This document shows positions 25,647 to 35,470 of a stretch of 64,000 nucleotides of DNA, piece after piece. The notes below the pieces were generated by a model that was given only the letters and a program-made list of their open reading frames with translations, did no database searches and was not told where the DNA came from. Position numbers and translations under genes: made by a program. This DNA comes from Eubacterium plexicaudatum ASF492 (GTDB lineage: Bacteria > Bacillota > Clostridia > Lachnospirales > Lachnospiraceae), in assembly GCF_000364225.2 (NCBI RefSeq), contig NZ_AQFT02000001.1, forward strand, positions 4,359,501-4,423,500, read 5' to 3'. Numbering within the stretch: position 1 is the stretch's first letter; every line of letters begins with the position of its first letter.

Positions 25647-25954
25647 AGAAAGGGATGAAAGTTATGGCGAAAAAAAGAAGCTGCAGACGGACAGTGAATG
25701 AAAACAGAATACACGATAAGGCTGTAAAGATGCGGAAGATGACGGATGCACAACTGGTGCATTATGTAGAGGACAGGGTGGAAAAAGCAAGAAGCGAGGG
25801 CTTTCATCAGGGAAAAGTGAAAGCATCAGCCCCAAAGGTAAGCATTTCGTCTGTTTTAGATGAAATTGAAGCGATAAAAGGCATCGGAGAGGCTAAACTG
25901 CGTGAAATCGGGGCTGTGCTGAAAAAGCGGCTGGAAGGTGATGGCTGTGCCTGA
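25643..25954 (+). CDS. Helix-hairpin-helix protein
   Basis: This 103-residue basic protein ends in a helix-hairpin-helix motif (EIEAIKGIGEAKLREIGAVLKKRL) that binds DNA without sequence specificity. It overlaps the DUF5131 stop (ATGA) and the RecU start, so it is within the same operon. It may help the resolvase or a nuclease find DNA. Confidence 0.6.
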   Translation: MKKGMKVMAKKRSCRRTVNENRIHDKAVKMRKMTDAQLVHYVEDRVEKARSEGFHQGKVKASAPKVSISSVLDEIEAIKGIGEAKLREIGAVLKKRLEGDGCA

Positions 25955-26492
25955 CCTGAAAAAGCAGATAACGGGAAAACGCAGCAAGGCATCCGGGGAA
26001 ATGTTTGAACGCTGGCTGTCCCATGCGTGTGAATTTTATCTGTCAAAAGGGCTTGCCCATATCGAAAAAACGCCGGAGCCGTTCCATATAACAGGAAAAG
26101 ACAGCAGCGGGACGGTCCGGGGATTTTATGAGAAGAAAGGCCAGCCTGATTATAAAGGGATTCTATGCGACGGCACAGGGATTATGTTTGAAGCGAAACA
26201 TACGGATTCTGACAGGATCAGCCAGAGTGTGGTTACAGATACACAGTGGAGGAGCCTGGATGTATATGAGCGGTTTGGCGCCCATTGTTTTGTGATGGTA
26301 TCGCTTGGGCTTGAGAGGTTTTACCGGGTGCCGTGGAATGTATGGAAACGCATGAAAGAACTGTTTGGACATAAATACATGAATGAACAGGAATTGCTGC
26401 CGTACCGGCTGCAGGAAAAGCAGCAGACAATACTGATACTGGAAGGAGTGGAATTAACTGGTGAAAATAGAGAAAGCAGAGCTGGCAGGTAA
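25938..26492 (+). CDS. RecU-like Holliday junction resolvase
   Basis: This 184-residue protein shows the RecU/PBP-related factor A pattern: ASGEMFERWLSHACEFY, a PD-(D/E)XK core in QPDYKGILCDGTGIMFEAKHT, and SQSVVTDTQWRSLD. It would cut four-way junctions formed during phage recombination and replication. It overlaps the start of the beta-clamp gene by 32 nt. Confidence 0.85.
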   Translation: MMAVPDLKKQITGKRSKASGEMFERWLSHACEFYLSKGLAHIEKTPEPFHITGKDSSGTVRGFYEKKGQPDYKGILCDGTGIMFEAKHTDSDRISQSVVTDTQWRSLDVYERFGAHCFVMVSLGLERFYRVPWNVWKRMKELFGHKYMNEQELLPYRLQEKQQTILILEGVELTGENRESRAGR

Positions 26493-26582
26493 AATTGCCA
26501 AATTGAAAAGCGTTGTGCCGAAGAAAACGAATATTCCGGCCTTACAGGGCATTTTAGTCCGGGACAGTTATCTGACTGCAAG
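26461..26582 (+). pseudogene. DNA polymerase III beta clamp, 5' fragment (disrupted)
   Basis: From GTG 26461 the frame reads KIEKAELAGKIAKLKSVV and LRDSYLTA-type clamp N-terminal sequence (here LVRDSYLTAS), and is then broken by transposon copy 1. It continues at 33057 as NLEMTVRTKTEG. Joining the halves after removing one 7-bp repeat gives an intact frame of 350 residues, the normal size for a phage sliding clamp. Confidence 0.88.
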
Positions 26583-26778
26583 TGTTGGACGGCGAATTGA
26601 GGGAGACATAAATGGCAAATTATTTTTCCAACCTTTTTCGCATTGACTGCGCAGCGCTGTCTACAAATGCATAATACCGCCGAAAATGCAGCACGCTGTT
26701 GGTATAGCTTTTCTTTCGAAATCGAAAGGCCATGAATCCCATTATGAGATCCATAGCCACATGATGTATTTGGATTTT

Positions 26779-27102
26779 TTATTGTTTGTCAGCCAGAGTC
26801 GGCAGATAAGCCAAACCGGCAGCAACAGTTACGGCATCTACCTTCCGCATTAGATTGCTGATCCGCCCCTCATTCCAGAAAATATCAGAAAAATCGGATA
26901 GTTCACATCCCACATCATGGTTCGGGATGCACAGGTAGTTTCCGTATTTATGCACTCCGGCCAGGATGTGGAAGTATGTCCCCCGTCCATTCATCTCAGC
27001 TTCATACCATCCAGGCCGCCATCGCAGCAGGATAATCTCCCCTGTCCAGGTTTCTATGCGGGAACCATCCCTGAAAAAACAGCTGTATTCCAAAAATAGC
27101 AC
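26779..27102 (-). CDS. Transposon accessory protein (copy 1)
   Basis: This 107-residue protein matches the product at 43384-43707 in most positions (GWYEAE, NGRGTYFHILAG, HKYGNYLCIPNHDVGCELSDFSDIFWNE). It is the last gene of the transposon. It has an SH3-like beta-rich look but no family I recognise. It starts at 27102 or at a nearby internal codon. Confidence 0.6.
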   Translation of the reverse strand: MLFLEYSCFFRDGSRIETWTGEIILLRWRPGWYEAEMNGRGTYFHILAGVHKYGNYLCIPNHDVGCELSDFSDIFWNEGRISNLMRKVDAVTVAAGLAYLPTLADKQ

Positions 27103-27105
27103 CCC

Positions 27106-27909
27106 CTATCCAAGATTCTGGCTGCTGACGGAGGCAAGTATGACTTCCGTGTCAATTGCTTTCTTCTCCATCTGTGCGCCAAGGGTAAGGGCATTTGTCA
27201 TCAGGTTATCCACCAGGCGCGGATTCCCCTGGGAATGGCTGTGGACAGCGGAAAGGGCGGCCTGCTCTATGATGGAGGCAGAGCCTCCCGCACAGGAGAC
27301 CTTGTGGAGTACATACTGCGCCACTTCTGAATCTGTGAGACCAGTAAAGTTGTAATGCACGGTGATCCTCTGGCGCAGGGCTTCGTGGACCGGCTTGCGC
27401 AGGGTATTGTTCAGGTGCGGTTCCCCGCACAGGATGAGCGTAAAGCAGTTCAGGGAGTCATAGCCGTAGTTCATGAGCATCTTAATGTCCTCCAGGATGC
27501 CTGTGGAGAGGTACTGGGCCTCGTCAACGGCCAGAAGAAGGGGCTGCTTCTTTTCCCGGTAAAGGTAGAGGATCTGCTCCTGTATGGCCCGGAACATCCC
27601 GGGTTTGCCGCCTCTAGGTTCTACTCCCAGTACAGAGCAGAGCTGGCGGTAGAACTCCATGACGCTTACGGTGGAAAGACAGAGGTACTCCATATGGTAA
27701 AGGTTCGGGTTGAGCCCCTTTGCAAAACAGCGGAGTCCAAAAGACTTCCCCATGCCCGGGCGTGCCGTGAACAGACCAATGCCCCTGGTATCCTTGAGGT
27801 AATCCAGCCGGGAGAGCATCTCAGAGATGTCCCTGGAAAGGAAACGGTCTTTTTCCCGGGCCATCTGTTTGTCAAAAGGATTGAAAGACAATCCATATCG
27901 TCCTGCAGT
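27106..27909 (-). pseudogene. ExeA/TniB-like AAA ATPase (copy 1), start deleted
   Basis: The ATPase matches the copy 2 protein from YGLSFNPFDKQ onward, with Walker A TARPGMGKS and Walker B LLLAVDEAQYL. The first codons and ribosome site are gone: a ~70-bp deletion relative to copy 2 fuses the transposase end to ATPase codon ~6. The frame stays open upstream only in anti-phase transposase sequence. It probably is not expressed normally. Confidence 0.7.
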
Positions 27910-29112
27910 TCTCATTCTTATCCGTAGGGCGGATGGGATAATGCACTCCTTCGTAAAGGATGAAGGCGGAGGACATGTCATCCGGGAGGAAGCGGATCTC
28001 CACTTTTGATGAGATAAACTGCATAGGGACATCATAGGATACCTTGTCGATGGAGACGGTAGAATCCTTATTCACTTTCCTTGTAATGCGGTTCAGGAAA
28101 CATTCCTCCAGCCATTCCCTGGACGCAGGTGTCCGTATGGAAGCGCGGGTCTGCTGGTAACGGGAAAGGGGTGTAGTGCCGATACCGGAATGGAGGGAAG
28201 TATTATAGGAGCGCATGTAATCCTTAAGGAGTCCATTGAACTGTGCCAGGGAGCTTAAGGAATCCAGGTCCAGGGTATAGAGCCAGGTTTCCTTGAGTGT
28301 CCGGAACTGGCGTTCTATCTTAGCCTTGGATGCGCCATCCCGGATTTTTGTATGTAAAAGGATCGTTCCGATGGAGCCGCAGATGAGGGAAAGCTGCCCG
28401 TTCGAGTAGCTGGAACCGTTATCGACATAGAGCTTAGAAGGGATTCCGTGTGCAGCCACAGCATCCTTAAGCACTTTCTGGAAGTTATAAGCTGAGTCGT
28501 TATAGAAGAGCCCGCCGCCCACCAGGAACCGGGAATGGTCATCGATGATCAGGATGCAGTAGACCCGCCTGCGCTGGCCGTCTTCTGTGATATATGGAAG
28601 GTAACAGGTATCAGCCTGCCACATTTTCCCAAAGGCGTCCTCTTCAAAAGCCTTCCTGTCCCGCATGTTCGGGTTACGTGCCGATTTCAGGTCATGTTTC
28701 TTTACAAAACGCTGGACAGCACACACGCTGACAGAGGCAGGGATGAACGCCTCTTCCACAAGGTGGCGGTGGATCTGTGTGGAGTTAAGCCTTGGGAAAG
28801 CTTCCTTAAGCCGGTAGATCTCCTCGATGGCTGTATCCGTCAGGACCCGGGTGCTGCCCTTGTCGGAGCGTTCCCGGGCATAAGTGCATCGATGCCGCCA
28901 TTCTGGTAGAGAGACACCCACTTGCTGATAGTCTTGGGGCTGTAGCGGAAGGCGGAACCATCAGGTAGGGTGAGCGGGTTCTCGGTGATGCGTTGGTAAT
29001 AGGCATTTCCGGACGCATCCGGATAAAGGCCATGGATGACCGGTGCGATGAGGGCAAGCCGGAACTGTGCCATGGCGGCAGCGTCCGAAAGGTTCTTTTG
29101 TTTGTTGTCCAT
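27872..29112 (-). pseudogene. rve-type DDE transposase (copy 1), frameshifted
   Basis: The N-terminal part starts at ATG 29112 (MDNKQKNLSDAAAM) and runs in one frame to GGIDALMP. It then shifts relative to copy 2 at about 28872, where CCCGGGAACG has one base fewer than the copy 2 sequence. The catalytic part continues in another frame with MWQADTCYLPY, LYVDNGSSYSN and KAKIERQF (D, D, E). The C-terminus lacks the last ~25 residues because of the deletion at the ATPase junction. Confidence 0.75.
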
Positions 29113-29123
29113 AAAAATATCCT

Positions 29124-29131
29124 CCTTAAAT
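29124..29131. repeat. IS66 target duplication, left
   Basis: CCTTAAAT, identical to 32106-32113. IS66 elements make 8-bp duplications. The site lies in the leader of the copy 1 transposase. Confidence 0.85.
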
Positions 29132-29307
29132 GTAAGCGATGAATAACCCACCGTTCCACAGGAACTTGATTTTGCTCTATAATGGTATCAGCTTGGAGCG
29201 GATGTCCACATCAGTTCTTGATAAAGTAGCCCGGCAGCCGTTTATTGCTTTTCCTGCGGCTCCACTACTGCCATCCATTCCAAAAATAATAATCAGGAGA
29301 TGATGCT

Positions 29308-29703
29308 ATGTCAGAGAAAAAGAAAACCCGCAGTGACCAGGAATGGCTGGAGCTGATCCAGGAATGCCGCACGAGCGGCCTGCCTGACAGAGAATGGTGC
29401 CGGCTGCATTCCATATCCATAAAAACATTTCATAACAAAGTTTCAGACCTAAAGAAAAAATCCTGTATCATACCAGATCCGCAGGCGGCCCCATCCAGGC
29501 AGGTGCACGAAGTGGTTCCACTGGAGCTGGGCAGCAGCCCTGTCCCTGATCCAGGCTGCGCTGCAAGTGATACGCTGCCGGTTCCAGCAGCCCATGCTGC
29601 CATCACGGTCAGGATGCCGGGGTACAGCATTGAAATTGCAGACGGTGCTTCAGAAGATACCATACGGAATACGCTTCTGGCGCTGGGGAGGCTGTGCTGT
29701 TAG
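29308..29703 (+). CDS. tnpA: IS66 accessory protein TnpA
   Basis: This 131-residue protein opens with a helix-turn-helix region (QEWLELIQECRTSGLPDREWCRLHSIS) typical of IS66 TnpA and ends with the conserved IEIADGASEDTI segment. It is an accessory needed for IS66 transposition. It overlaps tnpB by 10 nt. Confidence 0.85.
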   Translation: MSEKKKTRSDQEWLELIQECRTSGLPDREWCRLHSISIKTFHNKVSDLKKKSCIIPDPQAAPSRQVHEVVPLELGSSPVPDPGCAASDTLPVPAAHAAITVRMPGYSIEIADGASEDTIRNTLLALGRLCC

Positions 29704-30050
29704 GTGCATTGTCCAGTGACACGAAAGTTTATATCGTCACTGGATGCACCGATATGCGGCGCAGTTTTGACGGCCTTATGTCCCTTATCCGGGACACTTA
29801 CCAGATGGACCCTTATGCGGACGCCCTTTATCTGTTTTGCGGCCGGAAAAGAAATACGCTAAAGGCCTTGTACTTTGACCAGACGGGTTTCGTGCTTTGC
29901 ACAAAACGCCTGGACAATGGAAAATTCCAGTGGCCGCTGGACGCTTCGCAAGTAAGGCCGCTTACCCGCCAGCAGCTGCGATGGCTTCTGGAGGGACTCT
30001 CCACCTGCCAGCCAAAGGCGGTGCAGCCTTCCGGCAGGAAGGACTTCTGA
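29694..30050 (+). CDS. tnpB: IS66 Orf2 protein TnpB
   Basis: A 118-residue IS66 Orf2-like protein with the hallmark VYIVTGCTDMRRSFDGLMSL, LYLFCGRKR and ALYFDQTGFVL segments. It has the normal length for the family. It is translated by coupling with tnpA. Its precise role in transposition is not known. Confidence 0.92.
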   Translation: MLLGALSSDTKVYIVTGCTDMRRSFDGLMSLIRDTYQMDPYADALYLFCGRKRNTLKALYFDQTGFVLCTKRLDNGKFQWPLDASQVRPLTRQQLRWLLEGLSTCQPKAVQPSGRKDF

Positions 30051-30337
30051 ATTTTTGTGCATTATGTAGAAATTTAAAAATTTTTTTCCAGCGCTGCAAG
30101 CCGCCAGGGAATGTTGTCCACGACGCTGTTTTTTTCCGGAATGCTGTCCACGCATAACGCAGCGCCAGGCCGCAAAACTGTGGATAACCTGCCTGAAAAA
30201 TGCTGTTTTTAAGCCTTTTTCCTGTATTTGGCGGCAGTTTCCAGTCCGTCATTGTGCCTATCGCGCAGGTATGGGCGGTTTGATTTCATCCCCGCGTTTC
30301 CTTATAATGTAAGTAAATGGAAACGAGGAGGGCGCAC

Positions 30338-32050
30338 ATGCCAGTTAATATGGAAGATTATATCCGGCTGCTGGAAACAATGGTGGAGCAGCAGAAAATG
30401 CAGATACAGTCCCAGGACGCACGCATCCTGGAGCAGGAACAGACCATAGCACAACTGCGCGCCCTTGTGGATGAACTGCGCCTTTTAAAGTCCGGCCTGG
30501 AGGAAACGCTTGAAGAATTTAAGCGCCAGCTGTTCGGCACAAAAAGCGAGAAGACAAAAACTCCGCCAGCCAGTGCCGGGGATGAACCGGAAAACCCGCC
30601 TGAAAAAACAACGGTGAAGGAACACACCCGGACGAAAAAGAAGAAAGCCACGAGGGATGAGCGTTATGCGGACATCCCTGTCCGCGATGTCATAATCCCT
30701 GTCCCGGATAAAGACCGGCTCTGCCCGTACTGCAATGCGGAAATGATCCTGCTTGGATATAAACAAGTCCGCACAGAGCTGCGTATAACCCCGGCAAAAG
30801 TGGAGCGTGTCCGCTATATGCAGGAAGAACTGATCTGCCCGGAATGCCGTAAAGACGGCGACGGCACAATCGTGCAGGCGCAGACGCCTGTACCGCTTAT
30901 GGCGCACAGCCCGGCGTCGCCGTCTGTTGTTGCGTACGTCATGTTTGAAAAAAGTTTTGTAAGCGTCCCATACTACCGCCAGGAGGCCTGCATGGCCCAG
31001 CTTGGATTGGAGCTGCCGCGTGAAACCATGGCAAACTGGTATATAAAATGTGCCATGGAATATTTCCAGCCGGTATATGACCAAATGCACCGGCTCCTCC
31101 TGCAGAGGGATATTATCCATGCGGATGAAACAACCTGCCAGGTGCTGCACGAAAAGGGGAAAGCCGCGGAATCTATATCATACATGTGGATGTATTTAAG
31201 CGGGAGCGACGGCCTGGCGCCGATCGTACTCTATGAATACCAGGCGGGGCGCAGCGGCGTTTTCCCAAAAGCTTTCCTGGAGGGTTTTTCCGGCATCGTG
31301 CAGTGCGATGGGTACAGCGGCTATAACCAGGTGGAGGATGTGGTCCTTGCCGTATGCTCTGCGCACTGCCGCAGAAAATTTTACGAAGCCCTCCCGGCAG
31401 AACGGCGGAAAAAGCTGAAGCTGCTGGACATAAATTCAGAAACGGATGTAAAAGACATCCCGCTTCCGGATCCGGAACAGATGGAAAACATGATCCCGGC
31501 TGAGATCGGCCTCGTGTTTTTCAACAAGCTCTTTTTCATTGAAAAAGGGCTGAAAGGCATGGGCCCAGAAAAGCGCCAGGAAAAACGGCTGGAAAAGGAG
31601 GCACCTGTCTGGGAAAAGTTCTGGTCATGGATTGAAGCCCTAAAACCGCTTGGCGGCAGCAAGCTGGAAAAAGCCGTCAATTATTCAATAAACCACAGAG
31701 AGACACTACAGAGCTATATGCTGGACGGCAGATGCGAACTTTCTAATAATAGAGCCGAACGCTGCGCAAAATCGTATGCTATTGGCAGGAAGAACTCGCT
31801 GTTCCACACATCTGCGGCTGGGGCAGAAGCAAGTGCGCTTGTTTACAGTATAATAGAAACCGCAAAAGCCAATAAGCTGAATGTATTCCAATACCTTTAT
31901 GTCCTGCTGCTGTACATGCCTGAGCATAAAGATGATCCTAATGCAGTTAAAACGCTTCTTCCGTGGAGTGATTTTATCAAAGAGCGCTGCACAGGACTGA
32001 TCGATGTTGAAACGATAACACCTGAAAACAAGCCTCAATTGCCAATATAG
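30338..32050 (+). CDS. tnpC: IS66-family transposase TnpC
   Basis: The 570-residue transposase has an N-terminal coiled coil, a zinc-binding domain (CPYCNAEM...CPECRKDG), and a DDE core: HADETTCQVL, VQCDGYSGYN, and the C-terminal glutamate in NNRAERCAKSYAIGRKN. It starts at ATG 30338 after GAGGAGGGCGCAC; a start 21 nt upstream is possible. The 290 bp before it are non-coding IS66 sequence. Confidence 0.93.
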   Translation: MPVNMEDYIRLLETMVEQQKMQIQSQDARILEQEQTIAQLRALVDELRLLKSGLEETLEEFKRQLFGTKSEKTKTPPASAGDEPENPPEKTTVKEHTRTKKKKATRDERYADIPVRDVIIPVPDKDRLCPYCNAEMILLGYKQVRTELRITPAKVERVRYMQEELICPECRKDGDGTIVQAQTPVPLMAHSPASPSVVAYVMFEKSFVSVPYYRQEACMAQLGLELPRETMANWYIKCAMEYFQPVYDQMHRLLLQRDIIHADETTCQVLHEKGKAAESISYMWMYLSGSDGLAPIVLYEYQAGRSGVFPKAFLEGFSGIVQCDGYSGYNQVEDVVLAVCSAHCRRKFYEALPAERRKKLKLLDINSETDVKDIPLPDPEQMENMIPAEIGLVFFNKLFFIEKGLKGMGPEKRQEKRLEKEAPVWEKFWSWIEALKPLGGSKLEKAVNYSINHRETLQSYMLDGRCELSNNRAERCAKSYAIGRKNSLFHTSAAGAEASALVYSIIETAKANKLNVFQYLYVLLLYMPEHKDDPNAVKTLLPWSDFIKERCTGLIDVETITPENKPQLPI

Positions 32051-32105
32051 ACTATTTTACACCTAAACGGAACATATGTGGAACGGTAGGTTATTCATCG
32101 CTTAC

Positions 32106-32113
32106 CCTTAAAT
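32106..32113. repeat. IS66 target duplication, right
   Basis: CCTTAAAT, identical to 29124-29131. Confidence 0.85.
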
Positions 32114-32183
32114 GGTTTTCTGCCATTATAAAGGAGTTTCCTCAGGGAGACCATGCCTGGGCGTGTGGTCGTGGAAAAGCAGT

Positions 32184-32777
32184 TCAGGGACCGAACACCT
32201 GTTGGCAGTAAGACGCCGGATTTTTATGGGACTGGAGGAAGGATTTTGCAAAACGGCGGACAAAGGCGGAAGCAAAATCAGAATAGGAGGGCTGGGAGAC
32301 CAGTGTCTTCAGGAAGGAGAGGGAAGAGGCTTCCATAGAGGAAAGTGCCCCGAGCCATTCTTCCTTCTGCACCAGGAAGAGTTCCGGAAAACGGTGCAGT
32401 TGGGAAAGGGTGATGGAGAAACGCCTGCAGAGTCCCTCTATAGAAGAAAGGTGCAGGAAATACTCTGCCAGGACACGGAGGATGAAGAACAGGCCGTAGC
32501 CGGAATAGGGGATGATGAAATCCGGGAGGATGGCATGGGTATGGCCGCAGGTACAGATGAGGCGAAGGATGCAGAGGCTGTGTCGGACAGGGGCGCCGTC
32601 TATGAAATCCACCAGGGAACGGTCATAATAGGCATGGATCTTGCAGCTGCCCGCTGCCCCGCAGAAGGGACAGGTCTGCAGCTGGGGGCGGAATCCAACC
32701 ATGAAAGACTCAAATAGTGCTTTTGATGAAGTTTTTATACGGATCAGCTTGCAAAATAGGGAGTTTTCTCTTATCAT
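32184..32777 (-). CDS. DUF6431 zinc-ribbon protein of the transposon (copy 1)
   Basis: The protein starts at MIRENSLFCK (32777) and matches the copy 2 product at 40614-41207. It has CPFCGAAGSC and CTCGH cysteine pairs, then a helical region with a likely HTH (RFSITLSQLHRF). It is the first gene of the transposon. By place it could act like TniQ of Tn5053-type transposons, as a target-choice factor, but this is inference. IS66 separates it from the rest of the element. Confidence 0.65.
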   Translation of the reverse strand: MIRENSLFCKLIRIKTSSKALFESFMVGFRPQLQTCPFCGAAGSCKIHAYYDRSLVDFIDGAPVRHSLCILRLICTCGHTHAILPDFIIPYSGYGLFFILRVLAEYFLHLSSIEGLCRRFSITLSQLHRFPELFLVQKEEWLGALSSMEASSLSFLKTLVSQPSYSDFASAFVRRFAKSFLQSHKNPASYCQQVFGP

Positions 32778-32849
32778 AGTATATGTCGGTAGTGCCAAAG
32801 CCTCACGAGTGGGACATGATCCCGTATATGGCAGGCACGCTGGTGTATG

Positions 32850-32897
32850 AGAGAAAGAACAAACTGTAGGAGGTTGGTGTTCTTTCTCTTTTTTTTC
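32850..32897 (+). terminator. Hairpin near the transposon copy 1 end
   Basis: AGAGAAAGAAC (32850-32860) pairs with GTTCTTTCTCT (32879-32889), followed by a T-run. The matching hairpin is at 40509-40538 in copy 2, so it belongs to the element and may block transcription across its end. Confidence 0.6.
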
Positions 32898-33049
32898 GTT
32901 CCAAAAAAACTATATCGGAACAGGCTGGAATGGTCAAGAGGAAAATGCGCCGTTTCCTACAGCGCGCTCTGATAGACAGTATTAAGGAGATGAGATTTTA
33001 ATTCGATGTTTTTGTGCGGGAGATAGGAACTTTAGTTTGCTGGGCGACA

Positions 33050-33987
33050 CTGCAAGTAATCTGGAAATGACCGTCAGGACGAAAACAGAGGGCGCTGAGG
33101 GTGAAATATTCCTGATCCCGGCAAAAGCATTTGACCTGATCGGGAACCTACCGGATGGGGAAGTGGAGATTTCTCCCGGAAAGAAAAATACGATTATGAT
33201 CAAGGCCGAGAAGATCAAAAATAAATACCAGACACTGGAGCCGGAAACATTTCCGGCATCCGGTATGCTGGGGGATAATGATAAGGAAACCACGATTGAC
33301 AGCAACCTGCTTCTGGCTTCCATGAAACGTGTATCCTATGCGATACCAGCCCAGGCGTCCAGTCCTACGATGTCTGCCCTGTGCCTGAGGGCAGCAGAAG
33401 GAATGTTGAACTTTGTTGGATTGGACGGCCATGTTCTGGCATGGGACAGGGTGGATTATGAAGGGGATTTTGAGCTTCTCATCCCTAAAAATACGGTTGA
33501 GAAGCTGCTGTCCATCGGCCTGTCGGGAGATGTGACAGTAAAGCATAATAAAAATGGGGCGGCGTTTATTACAGATGATTATGAAGTATATACCAGGATA
33601 GTGGATGGGCAATATTTCGGGTATGAAAAGATGTTTCACCAGATGCCAATACATACAGAGGTTGCAAGAGCTGAATTTCTGGAAGCCATGATACGCGCAA
33701 AAATGTGTACGGAGGAAAAACGTCCGGCCCGGTTTGAAATTTCAGGCAGCGAAATGAACATCAGCATCAAAGACAGCACAACGGATTATAATGAGACGGT
33801 TTTACTGAAAAAGGAGCTGAAAGAACCTTTGACAATCGGTTTTGACGCCAGGCTGGTCGTTGAAACGTTAAAAGCGTTTGAATGTGGAAATATAAAAATC
33901 CAGATGGCAAGCCCGAAAAATCCTATGATTGTGGAAGCGGAGGACAGCGATTTTAAAGCGATTGTCCTCCCTGTAGCAATAAATTAG
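33050..33987 (+). pseudogene. DNA polymerase III beta clamp, 3' fragment
   Basis: The sequence resumes with NLEMTVRTKTEGAEGEIFLIPAKAFDLIGNLPDG, the rest of clamp domain I, then domains II and III (SSPTMSALCLRAAEG, LDGHVLAWDR), ending IVLPVAIN. Sliding clamps hold the replicative polymerase on DNA. Split from its N-terminus by transposon copy 1, it has no good start, and a truncated product would lack the first 40 residues. Confidence 0.85.
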
Positions 33988-34096
33988 CGCCATGCAGCCA
34001 GAGTTTGGTTCATGCAGTACATGGCTGGCCTAGAGGAAGATCATATCACAAATACATACAGGGCGGACTGGCGCTGCCGCCCGGAAAGGAGCAAAT

Positions 34097-34321
34097 ATGA
34101 CTATTGAAAATCTGAAAAGGGCAAATGAAATACAGGAAAGGTTAAAAGAACTGGAAACGGTGCGGAAGTGGCTTGAGGAAATAGATAGGGGTATTTATCT
34201 GCTGGCGCGCGGATGCACTGTGAATGAATCAATAAAAATTTCTTCCGATGTCAGGAGCCTGCTGTATGGGTTAAGCATCGGGGAACATAAAAGACTGCAG
34301 GAAGAATTTGAGAAATTATAG
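34097..34321 (+). CDS. Small hypothetical protein
   Basis: A 74-residue helical protein (LKRANEIQERLKELETVRKWLEEI) from ATG 34097 after GGAAAGGAGC. It is likely coiled-coil. No family is recognised. It sits directly before the Dam-like methylase. Confidence 0.55.
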   Translation: MTIENLKRANEIQERLKELETVRKWLEEIDRGIYLLARGCTVNESIKISSDVRSLLYGLSIGEHKRLQEEFEKL

Positions 34322-34331
34322 GAGGCATGGC

Positions 34332-35147
34332 ATGAAGGCAGTCGTGAAATATCCAGGAAGCAAGTGGAGCATTGCAGAATGGATCATCAGCTTCTTTCCA
34401 GAGCATCACAGCTATGTGGAACCGTTTTTTGGGAGCGGTGCTGTATTATTTAACAAAGGGCGCAGCAATATCGAAACCGTAAATGATCTGGACGGGAATG
34501 TTGCAAACCTGTTTGAATGCATCAGGGAAGATCCGGAAAAACTGGCCAGAAGTATTTATCTGACACCATATTCCAGGCAGGTATATGAAAAAGCGTTCCA
34601 TGAAATCCCAGAGGATAAGTTTGAGGCGGCCCTGAATTTTTATATCCGTCTGAATATGGGGCATGGATTTCGGACCAATGGGGAAAAGGTTGGATGGAAG
34701 AATGATGTACAGGGGAGGGAACGTTCTTATGCGTCGCAGGATTGGTGTAATTTGCCAGAAAAGATTATCCAGGCAGCAGAACGGCTCAGAGGGGTCCAGA
34801 TTGAGAACCGGCCGGCAGTAGATTTAATTCCGAGGTTTAATTTTCAGAATGTTCTGATATACTGCGATCCTCCTTATATGCTGAATACCCGGCATGGGAA
34901 GCAGTACAGATATGAAATGGATGCTGAAGAACATGAGCGCTTGCTTGCGCTGTTGCTGGCTCATAAGGGTCCGGTGGTGATCAGCGGATATGAAACGGAA
35001 TTGTATAACGATATGCTGGTGGGGTGGAAACACTTTGAAACAACTGCATATTCACAGGCGTGTTCTAAAAAGAAAGAAGTTATCTGGATGAATTATGAGC
35101 CGCCGGCAAGGCAAATGAATTTTGAAGATTATGGAGACATATTTTAA
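34332..35147 (+). CDS. DNA adenine methylase, D12 class (Dam-like)
   Basis: This 271-residue N6-adenine methyltransferase has motif I (VKYPGSKWSIAEWI and VEPFFGSGAVLF), the NDLDGNVANLF segment, and the catalytic motif IV DPPY in LIYCDPPYMLN, in the order of the D12/Dam class. No restriction partner is next to it, so it is probably a solitary phage methylase that protects or marks phage DNA. It starts at ATG 34332 after TAGGAGGCATGG. Confidence 0.92.
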   Translation: MKAVVKYPGSKWSIAEWIISFFPEHHSYVEPFFGSGAVLFNKGRSNIETVNDLDGNVANLFECIREDPEKLARSIYLTPYSRQVYEKAFHEIPEDKFEAALNFYIRLNMGHGFRTNGEKVGWKNDVQGRERSYASQDWCNLPEKIIQAAERLRGVQIENRPAVDLIPRFNFQNVLIYCDPPYMLNTRHGKQYRYEMDAEEHERLLALLLAHKGPVVISGYETELYNDMLVGWKHFETTAYSQACSKKKEVIWMNYEPPARQMNFEDYGDIF

Positions 35148-35243
35148 AATAATCAAAATTGGATAAGCCGGTAGTAGAAATAGATCAGCTGTATGCTGAA
35201 AGATGTAAGAAAGTGGCAGGATTGAAAGGAAGATGATGCAGAA

Positions 35244-35459
35244 ATGAAAATATGTCCTAAGTGTAGAGGGAAGTTTGAGAGATTGCCTGCTGTCTCTCGG
35301 AGTGATAATAAGACAATGATCTGTGATGAATGTGGAACTATGGAAGCATTGGATAACTTTCCGGGAAGGATATTAATACCACAAGAGCGCGTAAGGATAA
35401 CTGTAATGGCAACAGGGAATAAGTGGGCGATGGAAAATTTTAATGCTGTACATAATTAG
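35244..35459 (+). CDS. Small zinc-ribbon protein
   Basis: A 71-residue protein with CPKC near its N-terminus and CDECGT about 30 residues later, a zinc ribbon. It starts at 35244. The function is unknown; small ribbons of this type recur through the island. Confidence 0.6.
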   Translation: MKICPKCRGKFERLPAVSRSDNKTMICDECGTMEALDNFPGRILIPQERVRITVMATGNKWAMENFNAVHN

Positions 35460-35470
35460 AGAGTTTGGTT

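Larger units (their letters stand above)
29132..32105 (+). mobile_element. IS66-family insertion sequence
   Basis: A 2,974-bp element with near-perfect terminal inverted repeats GTAAGCGATGAATAACC(C/T)ACCGTTCCAC at both ends, and 8-bp direct repeats CCTTAAAT outside. It carries the full three-gene set tnpA, tnpB, tnpC, all apparently intact. It inserted into transposon copy 1 after that transposon had entered the beta-clamp gene. Confidence 0.92.
26583..33049 (-). mobile_element. Four-gene DDE transposon, copy 1 (degenerate, carries IS66)
   Basis: The ends are TGT...ACA: TGTTGGACGGC at the left, complement of TGTCGCCCAGC at the right. Direct repeats CTGCAAG at 26576-26582 and 33050-33056 flank it, and the clamp gene is restored by its removal. 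Genes run right to left: DUF6431, rve transposase, ExeA/TniB-like ATPase, small accessory gene. Three lesions mark it as decayed: a 1-nt deletion in the transposase, a ~70-bp deletion removing the ATPase start, and IS66 inserted between DUF6431 and the transposase. Confidence 0.8.
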
